A stretch of DNA of 64,000 nucleotides from assembly GCF_040802235.1 (NCBI RefSeq), contig NC_133170.1, positions 47,253,501 through 47,317,500 of the forward strand, given 5' to 3'. Shown here one piece after another: positions 1 through 10,448 of the stretch. The number at the start of each line of letters is the position of its first letter. Positions within the stretch are counted from its first letter, which is position 1. The translations under genes and the position numbers were made by a program. This stretch comes from Manis javanica. Taxonomy: Eukaryota; Chordata; Mammalia; Pholidota; Manidae. Under the pieces are notes generated by a model. The model was given only the letters and a program-made list of their open reading frames with translations. It was not told the origin of the DNA and made no database searches.

Positions 1-2532
1 AAGAATTTGTGCACATGGAATTTTAAGACTCAATTTAGCTTAAAATAGATATTCCATATTGAAAGGGTGTACACTATTTGCTCAACGCTAGCGCTTAACT
101 TGTGATTGTTGTGCTGCCGGACAGCGATTTCTACTTACGGTTAGCTGTATTCTCTTCCTTTCCTGGGAATATTCACAATCTAATGAAGAAATATCCACTG
201 AGGACAAGTTCTATGCCATGGGAGGGATCAGTCTTCTCTGAGACATCAATTTCACTTGCTTATAGAACATTAAAAAGAAATTTTAAGTGATAAATGCATT
301 AATCTACAGCTACTTGTGATTAGGCTGTTCTGGCTAAAATGGAATACATTATCTGCAAGACATCTTTCATACTCCCAAGGCACTTTAAAATAATGAAAAC
401 ATATAAAATAATATCTAAGTAATTAAAGTAATGGCAAATAAAAACTTAACATTATATGGAATTGCCTATTGGAGTAATATATCTCTCTTTATAAGCCCTT
501 TGTGATATTGCTATTAATTTTTAAGTAACAAAATACTGCTCTTGAACCAAAAATGGGATGTTAACTAACACATATACTATTAATTGCTTTGCAAATGCAC
601 AGTGCTAAATTCTAGTTTATAAAAATAAACCTTTGAGATTATCTAATAAAATCTACACACAGTGCCCACTCCTGAATTGTCTAAGCAGTGGAGATTCCCC
701 ATACTGAAGCTATAAAAATCGCTTCCTGAGATCCTATGCCTCTCCTCTGAGCTGGTGTGTGTACATCAGGAAACAGGGCCCTGTGCCCCCTTCTCCCCAC
801 CTTGCTGAGCTCTCTCTCTCAGGCAGTCAGGCTCCTTCCCTGATGGCTCAGGTCTGTATTCTCCCATCCCCTTTCAGCTAATGGATTTTCTGACCAACAA
901 GCAGACACTTCTTAAAACAATGTCACCTTCTGGCAGATGATATGCTGTCCCCAGAGCAGCCTGTTCTCTCAGCAATCTCCTGCCATCATGAGTCCCTAGT
1001 CCCATGTGTCCACGGATGTGGCCTGATGACCTGGCTTCTCTTTATCCACGCAGTGTGATTGATTCAGCTTATCCTGAGGTACCCAGCCCCTTGGACGCAT
1101 TCTCTGGGGTCCACATGCAGTGCCCCACTGTACAAACCACTGTCCCCCAGACTAGGGCTAGGAAGCAAGGTGTGTGAGGTAGGAGTCAGGTAAGTGCAGG
1201 GTGGGCTTGGACAATGGCCAGAGTGAGCTCCGCTCTCACATACCTTCACCCAGACTTGGTCACAGTTCAGCTTTCTAGCCCCCAAGTGACAAGTAAGAGT
1301 CACCAAAAATAGCAAGTACAGGCATGGAGGGGAGTCAAAGTAGAAGGTTACTGAAAAGTGGGTTCAAGGCCCCCTTTTCCTTGACTCCCTGTATTACCAA
1401 TTCTTTACAAGAATGATTTTATGGCAATGGTATCCCTGAAACCCACAGGATGGGCTCCTCAGCTGGTGAAACAAATCGTGGTTAACAGAAGGAACCATGT
1501 TTCTTACCAGCACTTCCATTAACTCTTTAGAAAGAAAACACATGCTATGTATACACATAGACTCATGACATTGTCTAACATTTTTAAGGCTACCCATATT
1601 CCTCCTAGAGATTCTCAATGTACACTAACATATTAGAGGTTCTGAGAATTCTTGTAGAAGAGAAAAGCAGTCTGTTTAAATTTGTTTCAAGCAGCCCTTC
1701 CTTGATCACAGAACCCCTCTTTGGTAGCCAACTCTTACCACCACACAGAGCTGGTGCTCTGGAGGAACTCAGGAAAGCGAGATGAAGTAGACTGCGCTTG
1801 GGTTTCACGTGGAAGGCAGGGACTCAGAACCCGGTCAGGAATCATGGCACCCAGCATGCTACTCACCCACACCCAGAGCCGTAAACTGACAGGGTTGGAC
1901 CAGGTAAACCCTCCTGTCTGGAAGATGCCAGAGCCCTGTGACTTCTCTTCTTTCCTTCTCTGGTGACACCCTCCGGTGGTGGGTCCCAGGGGGGAAGCAT
2001 CATTCTGTAAAAATGTGTGAGGCCCCAAATCGGTCCTCTCAGACTGGGCTGCCAGTTGAGAATAACTTTGAAGTGGTATTTCAGGAGAATTCGGGGAAGC
2101 ATTTGCAATCAGGAAATTTGCTTTCCTTAAATATGTCAGTTATACATTTAGGTAAAATCAAACAGTGGGGTAACTGAAGAACACCATTCTCACTGCTAGT
2201 TCAGAGGCTGAGAAGAAACCCAGAAGCAGAAAGACATACCAAGACTACAACCCCCAAAACCTTTCAATAACATTGAGGAGGCTCAGGCTCCTGATTCTGC
2301 ATCTGAGTGTGATGTCAGTTAATTCCAGCTTCAGGCAAACCCTGGATGTTAACACTGATTAATTGTCAGCCTAATCTTTACTCAAATATATCAGTACTTT
2401 TAAGGTCAACTTAAAAAGGCAAATATTTGCCCCCTGTGCTAACTAAAGTAACTAACTTTTAAATAATAAATAGACTTTGCTTGAATCACTAATAACCATT
2501 CTTTGTTATTTTTCTCCCAAGTCTTAAGAGAT
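1..2532. other. Intergenic, no recognised gene
   Basis: This is AT-rich to 660, then of mixed composition. I see no coding similarity, RNA gene or confidently named repeat. Short open frames are not supported by any recognisable protein. Confidence 0.5.
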
Positions 2533-2585
2533 CTTCTCTAGCAAACTGTATTTACTAAGCCATAAATTTGTTTTCCCTTTAAAAA
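2533..2585 (+). repeat. 53-bp direct duplication, copy 1
   Basis: This matches 3100-3152 with two mismatches (51/53). The two copies are 567 bp apart in the same orientation. The 514 bp between them is unrecognised, and neither copy matches a repeat family I know. Confidence 0.85.
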
Positions 2586-3099
2586 AATGAATCCAAAACA
2601 TGCACTTGGCTGTCTTCCCAGTTGAAAGCAGGCACTTGTTATACCTGAGTTATATTCATTCGTTCAGTTTTAAAATCTTTGTTTATTTTGTCCTAATGTA
2701 GTTTGTAGTTAAGTAAATGAGCAGAACTTCCAGGATTCTGCATAACAAAATACCTACTGAATCCTGGTGGCCGCTCACCCCGCAGCTGCTGCTGACCAGG
2801 CTTCATGGAACACCATTCAAGCACGTTTTAATTCGTCCTCTCGTAGTTTTCAGCAGACAGCTGCGGGACCTTTCCTGGGAGAGACTGTGTCCCACTGAAA
2901 TTTCCTATCTTCAGTGTAGTAAACCTGTCACCAAGATCATAAAAAATTGGTAGGGAATGCTTATTAAATGCAGATCCATGATGCTCTGTGACAGCCCCCT
3001 TCCATGCATGCCTGGAGAGGGGCCGTTGGGTTGGCTAGCCCCCCACACCGTGCCCTAAGGCAGTGAGGTACGGTTAGGAGCTCTTTGAATCGTGGATTC

Positions 3100-3152
3100 C
3101 TTCTCTAGCAAACTGCATTTACTAAGTCATAAATTTGTTTTCCCTTTAAAAA
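3100..3152 (+). repeat. 53-bp direct duplication, copy 2
   Basis: This is the second copy of the sequence at 2533-2585; both differences are T/C changes. It is followed by unrelated sequence. Confidence 0.85.
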
Positions 3153-3159
3153 GGAACCA

Positions 3160-4556
3160 GTGTGTCTGGCTGGCTTTGCCCCAGATTCACTAAGGACAGA
3201 TACAAGGATAAAGATGGGGGGTCTTATTCCCTGGGTGCCCTGCCCTTGGAGAAAGGAGAGAATCAAACTAGTGAATGTAAATACCATCTCAGAGTGGGTT
3301 AATATTTCTGAGACAGCAATCTTAACTCCCCTGGTTGCTTTTCGCCCATCCCACCCCTTCCCACCAATTCAGTCCTGAGAGGCAGCCGTGAGCACATTGC
3401 CCCAGGGGAGGGATGTGTCTGGACAGAACGGTAGGTAATAAAGCTGTTCTCCCTGCTGCAGCTCCAGGAGCTGAAAAGATGTGTGTGGAAGCAAGATGTT
3501 AGAGAGAATTGATATTTGAGGGAAGTGGGTGGAGAGAGAGGGGTGCATCTGGGGAGAGAAGCCACATGCCCTGCTCCCTAGCAGAACTGCAGGCAGGCGG
3601 CAAAACCTGTGAAGGCCAAGTGCTGGGGCTCTGCTTCCACCAGAGCTCCACAAGGGCACTGCGACCCCACGGAGGACTCAGCACTGCAGTGTCCGGGCAG
3701 GACTGTCAGTGTCTCCAAGTTCCGTCCCTTGACAAGGCACAGAACGGCAGAAGGAGGCCTCGTCCCAGCACAGCACCCAGAGAGGCAGTTTGGCGTCTCT
3801 GGGTGAGCAGAGCAGAGTGTTGACCCGGGACCCGGTGCGCTCCTCCAGTGATCTGACAGGACAGGACCCTGAAAGGAAAGGTGAAAACTTGATTTAGCTT
3901 AACCTTCCACCATTCTACGAAGAGTGAAAACTTAAAATAGGAATTATGTGAGTTGTTTTGAAAATTAAACTGTGTTGATTTTCTGTCGGAGTCATGGGCT
4001 AACATTTCTGCCCACAACCTGCACAGGAGATAAGGGGAAAGGGGCCCAGCGCTCGGAGCACAGGACCCCTGTCCAGCTTCCCTCCCACCTGCCTCCTCAC
4101 TAATTTCCCAAACTGGTGGACCCCTTGTCCTCTGAGGAGCCATGTGCCTCCCTCCCCAGCAGCCCGGAGCCTGCTCCCAAGTGGTCGGTGTGACTCTGAA
4201 CCTGGGGCTTAGGGTATAGGCCTGGAGGTCTGATGCCAAGGACTCAGTTTCGGAGAGCACTGGTAGTGGACTGTGAGGAGGAGCACGGCGGAATGGGCTC
4301 CGCACCTCCGGGCCAAGCTGGGCGCATGTGAGGGCACGCAGGGGTAAGGGAAGGGCAGGAAAGGCCAAAGGGAAAATCGGGGATTTTTTTCCCATTTGCC
4401 CAGATTCCTGGTCTTTTTTTTTTCTTCAAGTTTCCTGTGGCAACAAATTGAGGATGAGGAGAGAAGAAAGGTTTAATTTGTCCCATCATTAAACCCATTA
4501 CCCCCACGTGTACCCTACAAAAGGAATAAAAACTACACACACATCCACACCCTAAC
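3160..4556. other. Intergenic, no recognised gene
   Basis: GC-moderate unique-looking sequence. A 229-codon open frame on the minus strand (3706-4395) has no recognisable similarity and is treated as chance. Confidence 0.45.
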
Positions 4557-4572
4557 AAAATACCAGGTAAAG
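4557..4572 (+). repeat. Left copy of 16-bp direct repeat (candidate target-site duplication)
   Basis: AAAATACCAGGTAAAG occurs here and again, identically, at 6409-6424 on the far side of the DNTTIP1 retrocopy. Its A-rich 5' end is what L1 endonuclease target sites give. Confidence 0.7.
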
Positions 4573-4974
4573 GAGAGAGCTGGTGGGTGTATTCTTGGAT
4601 GGCTTGGGTCTGTTGGGTTTCTGGGTCCCCGCAAGAGGTCCAGTCGAATTATGTGGGCCGGGAAACGGGCATATTAAAATCTACAGTTTTCAAAGACTGA
4701 ACGTCTGGAGCCTCGATAAGAGAAACACTGCCTTCTGCTCTCCACCCCAGCGCATGAAAACCTGTTCCCCTCATCCAGCCCTGCATTTCTCCACCGGCCT
4801 CAGACCAGCAGGAGAACAATCCTTGACTGAAAACCCACAATCCACACCCGAGGTGCCACGGGTCCAGACAGGAAGCCCCAAACCCCGCCCCCCCCACACA
4901 CACACATCTCCGAGCATCCGAGAACCCCGCGACATGTAGCAGTTTGGTTCCCATGGTAACTCCTTAGCGGGCTG
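4573..4974 (+). other. Probable 5' extension of the DNTTIP1 retrocopy, or unrelated flank
   Basis: This stretch lies between the left 16-bp direct repeat (4557-4572) and the clear retrocopy. If that repeat is the target-site duplication, this sequence came from upstream of the parental DNTTIP1 start codon and includes its proximal promoter. It contains a C-run with (CA)n near 4888-4907 and, at its end, a near-palindromic X-box motif. It has no coding sign. The alternative is that it is ordinary local DNA and the repeat is coincidental. Confidence 0.45.
4947..4960. promoter_or_regulatory. X-box-like palindrome (RFX-type site)
   Basis: GTTCCCATGGTAAC fits the symmetric RFX-factor X-box pattern GTTNCCATGGNAAC at every fixed position. 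It lies 119 bp upstream of the DNTTIP1-equivalent start codon. A CRE-like TGACATCACG (5011-5020) follows. Both probably derive from the parental gene's promoter. Activity here is unknown. Confidence 0.5.
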
Positions 4975-6306
4975 CGTCGCGCTTCCGTGTCTGCGAGCTG
5001 AGCGCTTCTGTGACATCACGGGGCCACTTCCCGGCCGGTGGCAGGGTCGGACCGAGGTTGCGGTTGGGAAGTGGCCCCGTGGAGGCCATTGGCGACGTCG
5101 AGCAGCCGCGGGGACCTGGCGGGGCTGAGCGGGGCGGCCCCGAGCTGGGAGACACGGGCGCAGCAGGGCAGCTGGTTCTCAGGAACCCTTGGAATATGAT
5201 GATAAAGCACCGGCAGGTGCAGCGAAGGGGCCATCGCCCACAGATTTCGACAAGTTTCACAGACCCTTCCATCTCCATGGACCTCCTCCGAGCTGTCTTG
5301 CAGCCTAGCATCAAGGAGGAGATCCAGACTGTCTTCAACAAGTACATGAAGTTCTTCCAGAAGGCAACACTAAACATGCGAGATGTCGGGGAAGACGTGG
5401 ATGCAGAGCAGCTGACCCAGGAGGCCTGTCGGAACTGCCTAGAACAGGCTAAACTACTGCTTCCTGGTGGAGGAAAAGTAATGCCCAGATCGATCCCTGA
5501 GCTCCCAGTATTAAAGCATGCCAGGCAGGCAGAAGAGGAATGTGCCCATCGCGAAAGCCCCATTCCCAAAGAGAGGAAGGGACGGCCTCTTGGACACATG
5601 ATCTCAAATGACCCGGCAGCTGCCGGCATGGTACGGAAACCAAAATCCTGTGAACCACATCCTGTGAACCCAAAAAGTGGGACCCAGCTCGGCTGAATGA
5701 ATCTACCACCTTTGTGTTGGGATCTCAAGTCAACAAGGCCCTGGGGATGGGGACACCAGAAGGAGAATCTACATCAAGTACCCATACCTCTTTAAGTATG
5801 CAGCTGACCCCCAGGACAAGCACTGGCTGGTTGAGCAGCATCACGTGCGGGCAACAGAGGGGAAGATGGCCTGCCTCCTCATCGAGGAGGACATCCGGGA
5901 CCTCGCTGCCAGTGATGACTACAGGGGGTGCCTGGACCTGAAGTTAGAGGAGCTGAAGTCCTTTGCCCTACCCTCCTGGATAGTTGAGAACATGAAAAAG
6001 CACATGGAGACACTACGCAGAGAATGAGCATCGTGCTGTTGGAGCATCTTCACAAACCTGAAGCCCACTCCCCTGGGGACACTTGGCAGCTCCCCTCCAT
6101 GGCCCTCATACCCATATGGGTGAGGCCACGGCTGGGACTGCTCCTAGGTGATCTCAGCAGCATTAAGCTGTGCCTGGGCTAGTTTGTAGTGACCTTCACT
6201 GCAGAGCACCCCCAGACTGGCATGTAGTTATACTTTTGTAAAGTTATTGGGATAAGATAGTTTGTAAATAGTTTGTAACAAAAACACAGATGATGAAAAA
6301 AAAAAA
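4975..6306 (+). pseudogene. DNTTIP1: DNTTIP1 processed pseudogene (retrocopy)
   Basis: This is an intronless copy of the mRNA for DNTTIP1 (TdIF1), a subunit of the MiDAC histone-deacetylase complex with an N-terminal dimerisation domain and a C-terminal SKI/SNO/DAC-type DNA-binding domain. The coding-equivalent region starts at 5079, where the ATG has become GTG. The reading frame continues to a TGA at 5694-5696 (about 205 codons) and covers the N-terminal domain (KHRQVQRR; PSIKEEIQTVFNKYMKFFQKA). A local duplication at 5645-5670 then shifts the frame. Similarity resumes in other frames (NESTTFVLGS from about 5696; KYPYLFKYAADPQDKHW near 5777-5830; EEDIRDLAASDDYRGCLDLKLEELKS at about 5884-5962). 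One base is missing near 5749-5753, and a 2-nt loss near 6017 brings an early TGA at 6025. A 3'-UTR-like tail runs to an 11-A run at 6296-6306. No introns interrupt a gene that has many, so this is a retrocopy and not the functional gene. Confidence 0.93.
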
Positions 6307-6408
6307 GCCTAAAAATAATTTGTTGAAAGGAATAAAAGAAAACTTGAATAAGTGGAGAAATAGCATGCTCCTGGAAAAGAACAATAAATTTTATAAGCAT
6401 CAAAAAAG

Positions 6409-6424
6409 AAAATACCAGGTAAAG
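6409..6424 (+). repeat. Right copy of 16-bp direct repeat (candidate target-site duplication)
   Basis: This is identical to 4557-4572. It directly follows a short A-rich tail (6402-6408) that lies 12-14 nt downstream of an AATAAA signal at 6383-6388. That is the expected order of poly(A) signal, tail and duplication for an L1-mobilised transcript. Confidence 0.7.
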
Positions 6425-6619
6425 AGGTCAAACTCATCTGCTTCCAAATGGGGAACAGAATCCCAGAATTCATCCTGCAGTTTCACTAAAATCCAGGAAT
6501 CAGCAGGTAAAAGCAGAGAGACTGCTTTTCTTTAAAGAGGAAAAAATGCTTTTAAAACCCAAAGGTCTTAAATTTAAGATTTGGCCCCTCTGACAATCAC
6601 TTATGAGAAACTCTGAATC

Positions 6620-7135
6620 TGTTCCTGTTTCTTCTATTTTTTAGATTCCACATACAAGTGAAATCATACAGTATTTGTCTTTCTTTGTCTGACTTATTTC
6701 ACTTATCATAATATCCTCTACATCCATCCATGCTGTCGCAATAACAAAATTTTCATTCTTTACTGTAATATTCCATTGTATATAGCTGCCATGTCTTCTT
6801 TGTCCATTCACCTGTCAATGGACATTGAGGTGGTTTCCATATCTTGTCTATTGTAAATAATGCTGCCATGGCAGTGGGGGATGGATGGCAAAATAAGTAA
6901 AGGAGATAAAGAGGTACAAAGTTCCAATTATAAAATAAGTAAGTCACCAGGATGGTACAGCAAGGGGAATACAGTGAAAAATATTGTATATTGTAATGAC
7001 CTTGCATGGTGACAGATGATAGCTACACTTAGTGTGGTGAGCATTTTCATAATGTATATAATGGCTGAATCACTGTGCTATACACCTGAAGTATATTGTA
7101 AACCAACTGTACTTCAATTCAAAAATATTTTATGA
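6620..7135 (+). mobile_element. 5'-inverted (twin-primed) L1 3' end
   Basis: From about 6620 to 6878 the sequence is the reverse complement of the L1 ORF2 end and early 3' UTR (motifs CTTATTTCACTTATCATAAT, GTCCATTCACCTGTCAATGG). From about 6879 to 7135 it switches to the sense L1 3' UTR (AGAGGTACAAAGTTCCAATT, then TACACCTGAAGTATATTG and an A-rich end). The two parts are adjacent segments of one L1 3' region, with the first inverted. This is the standard product of twin priming. Confidence 0.75.
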
Positions 7136-7139
7136 TTCT

Positions 7140-8655
7140 ATAAATACCAGTACATTTTTACTCTTTTTATTATCAATAAATGGACATAACAGCATTGCAA
7201 AAAGTAAAATAAGGAAACTTTCTTCATGAGACCCAACTCTCAATAGCCTACCCAGCTAATAAAAAAATATGTATGTGGAAGCCTGAAATAATCCAAATTA
7301 ATAATTCTGGCCATTAATTTTAGCCTCCTCCCTCACTGAGAGATTTAAGAACTGCTGAAACATCCCAAAATTGATGAACTGAATTAGTTTCACTTCTCAC
7401 AGCCTAGCATCCGGTGAAGGGGCTGATGAGTAATGGGTGTGCCCCACAGGAAGGAAATTCAGGGAAGCAGGAGCGGGACAGGAGTGCCACATGGGCTGGT
7501 AACCAAGCCCTCAGTGACTCAAAGCTGCCTGGACTTTTAGCCAAATCTGGTTTGGGTTTTACTTCTGCAGGTTTCATTAGCTATTAGAAATGAAAATTAA
7601 ACTTCCCCAGAAAATATTTCCTTGCTTCCCTCCCTCACTTCCTTCCTGCCCGCCCTCCCGCCTCCCTGCCCGCCTGCCCCTCCAGCAGCCTGTCTCACCA
7701 TCGGTGTCACGCCGGGATGCCAGGAGCCTGAAAGTAGAGGTGGAATTACCTCCACTGAGTAGTAGAGCCCTGGACTCTAACTCAGTTCCAGGAGGAAAAG
7801 ACAACTTGAAGGAAGCCAAACTTGTCTTTGTTGGTAACTTTTATTAACATATATTCTAACCAGATGCCTTGACCTTGTGTCTTTCAATATGAGCCCTGAG
7901 AGAGTGAGCCAAGCGCATTGCTTTCTCAGTAAGTATTTTTTTTACAAAGCTCTGTGAGCAAGAGCAAGAGCAAGAACATTAAATGTAGATTTCTTTGGGA
8001 GACACAGTTGAAGGGTTTTAACCCTGAGTGAGTCAGGAAGTGCACAGCTCCACCGTGCATGTGATACAAGATGCATTTGGCAGTTTTGTCCCAAGTTAAC
8101 ATGTGGGGTAATGGGAGTTGTACCTAGCTGTCGAGAAACCCATATTTTGCATTTCCAGATATCCTATTTTGATTTCCATCCTAGCATTTTATTATTAGCA
8201 TCCCTACCTCTGAAAATGTGTTGGAGTGATTTTTTGCTTAACTAGAATAAAAACATTGCCTCATCAGAGTATATAAGTATAAGAAAAAAATAGATACACC
8301 TGTCCAGTGTAGTAAGCTGACACTGTACCAAAGTGAATGAGTAATATTCCCCATGTCTTTTTCTGGGCCTTTCATAACCATAATAACATTCAGATATTAG
8401 TTATACTTGCTTTCTGAAAGGGAAGGAAAATGTGAGGAGTGTTTGCTTGTCTTATTCAATTCATCACCAAGAGTGCTGGAACTAGAGTCCAGGATATGGC
8501 CTTCATTAGGCGGAACCAGGAAATTTGTCCCTTCAGCTCTCTTTCCAGCTCATCCCATTTGGGATGTTTGCGATGAAGTAATAAATCTGATAAATACACA
8601 AAATACTTACAAAATGGCTAAACATATAAAACTTACTTAAGGAAGAAGAAACATA
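7140..8655. other. Intergenic, no recognised gene
   Basis: Unique-looking sequence with a CT/CCCT-rich stretch at about 7618-7690 and an (AAGAGC)-like short run near 7958-7975. Nothing coding is recognised. Confidence 0.45.
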
Positions 8656-8657
8656 AT

Positions 8658-9000
8658 ACAGCAGAGTAGAAAAGACTCAGCTTCAGGGTCAATGAACCTG
8701 TATGAAAACCCAGTTCTACCTTCCAATGGCTGTGTGGCTTTGGGAAACTCACTTAGTCTGAGTTCCAGTTTCCTCATTTGAAAAATGGAATAATATCATT
8801 TATCCCACTGGGTCTGTTGTAAGAATTAAATGAGATACTTGATGATGGAGGGAGTCTAGTAAATGTAATGTTACTCATGTAATTGTAGATTAATGATACC
8901 AAAATAAATTTTATAAAAAAAAAAGAAAAAAAAGAATTAAATGAGACAATATCTATATAACACATAGTTAGGGCTTAGTAAATGGTTTTTCCTAATTTAG
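8658..9000 (+). repeat. MIR SINE split by a short L1 insertion
   Basis: MIR core motifs are visible (GGCTGTGTGGCTTTGGGAAA; CTCAGTTTCC-like at 8760-8780; AAATGAGA). The element is interrupted after AAATGAGA at 8835 and resumes at 8947 with the MIR tail (CACATAGTTAGGGCTTAGTA). Confidence 0.8.
8836..8931 (+). mobile_element. About 96-bp L1 3' tail with target-site duplication
   Basis: This short insert ends ATTAATGATACCAAAATAAA plus an A-rich tail. It is flanked by the 15-bp direct repeat AAGAATTAAATGAGA (8821-8835 and 8932-8946), which is MIR sequence. The structure marks a heavily 5'-truncated L1-machinery insertion. Removing it restores a continuous MIR. Confidence 0.75.
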
Positions 9001-9624
9001 CCCATGTACACTAAGGTTGAATAGCTCAAAGTATTGCTCAAATGTCACATTTCATGTGTAATTTTTTGGCTTTCACATTTTTCTATGGTTTTCTGATGCA
9101 TTAACTCAAAAGAGGAAGCCCTGTGGGAATTTCCCATGTTGTGGCAGATCAATTGGGAAAGATGTGCTTGAGACACCAGGGCCTTCAGGGAGTTTGTCGA
9201 ATTTTGCCAGAAAGATATTGTAAGATCCACCCTGAATCCAGGGCTCTATGTGTCACCAAGAAACTCCTGGCTTTTCTGTTTCTGTTGGTGATATCATTTG
9301 TTCTATCATTAGGGTAGGTGGTGGCCTGGGGCATGGTACTCGGAGACAAATCCAGGATGAGCTGCTGGACATGGGTGACGTGCTCTTCTCTCAGCACACT
9401 CAGTGGGTACAGGATGTCTGTGTCTGTCTAGGACAGTGCTTGGTAACCCCTGCCATCCTGACTAATTATTAATAGCACCTCCTCCCCTTTTCACTCTTAA
9501 AATTATCCCAGTTTTGATGATAAATTATACAGTTACCTTAATCTGAACAGTTTATATGCACAAGAGAAAAATGAAGTGTTATATTAACTCCTAGACTTAA
9601 AGATGCTTAGATTGCATCAGTTTT
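9000..9624. other. Intergenic, no recognised gene
   Basis: No recognised repeat or coding sequence. Confidence 0.4.
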
Positions 9625-9640
9625 AAGATACACCACCTTG

Positions 9641-10401
9641 AATGCAAATTGTTGCAACCATTGTGAAAAGCAATATGGGGGTTCTTGAAAAAACTAAAAA
9701 TAGAAATACCATTTGACCCAGGAATTCTTCCCCTAGGAATTTACTCAAAGAAAACAAGATCCCTGATTCAAAAAGATATATGCACACCTATGTATATCAC
9801 AGCACTATTTATAGTAACCAAGATATGGAAGCAACCTAAGTGTCCATCAGTGGCTGAATGGATAAAGATGTGGTACATATACACAAGGGAATATTATTCA
9901 GCCATAAGAAGAAAACAAATCCTACCATTTGCAACAACTTGGATGGGGCAAGTTGGTACTATGCTCAGCGAAATAAGCCAGGCAGAGAAAGACAAGTGCC
10001 AAATGATTTCACTCATTTGTGGAGTATAACCACAAAGCAAAACTGAAGGCACAAAACAGCAGCAGACTCACAGACTCCAAGAATGGACTAGCGGTTACCA
10101 TAGGGAGAGTGAGTGGGGAAGGGAGGGAGAAGGGGATTGAGGGGCATTTATGATTGGCACACGTGGTGGGGGGGGGGGTGGATCACAGAGAAGACAGTGT
10201 AACAGAGAAGGCAAGTAGTGACTCTGTGGCATCTTACTATGCTGATGGACAGCAACTGCAATGAGGTGGGGGGTGGGATTTGATCATATGGGTGAATGTT
10301 GAAACCACAATCTTGTTCATGTGAAACCTTCCTAAGATTGTGTATCAATGATACCTTAATTTAAAAAAATGTTAACATCAGTCTATACAAAAAAAAAAAA
10401 C
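9641..10401 (+). mobile_element. Truncated L1 (ORF2 end plus 3' UTR)
   Basis: This is a sense L1 ORF2 3' end, with translated motifs such as the SVAEWIKMW and YSAIRR regions (about 9846-9910), followed by a 3' UTR and an A-rich tail ending near 10400. It contains an 11-G run at 10168-10178. Flanking repeats AAGATACACCACCTTG (9625-9640) and AAGATACTTCACCTTG (10402-10417) match at 14 of 16 positions and are the target-site duplication. It is 5'-truncated and dead. Confidence 0.85.
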
Positions 10402-10448
10402 AAGATACTTCACCTTGTCATTTACCATTAAGAAGGAAAAAACCCCAC

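Noticed and set aside
3706-4395. 229-codon minus-strand open frame
   Set aside because: No domain, no signal or membrane segment pattern that convinces, no splice context. Treated as chance.
4964-5728. 254-codon minus-strand open frame
   Set aside because: It is the antisense shadow of the DNTTIP1 retrocopy.
9685-10029. 114-codon frame resembling a protein
   Set aside because: It is the tail of L1 ORF2 in a truncated, dead element.
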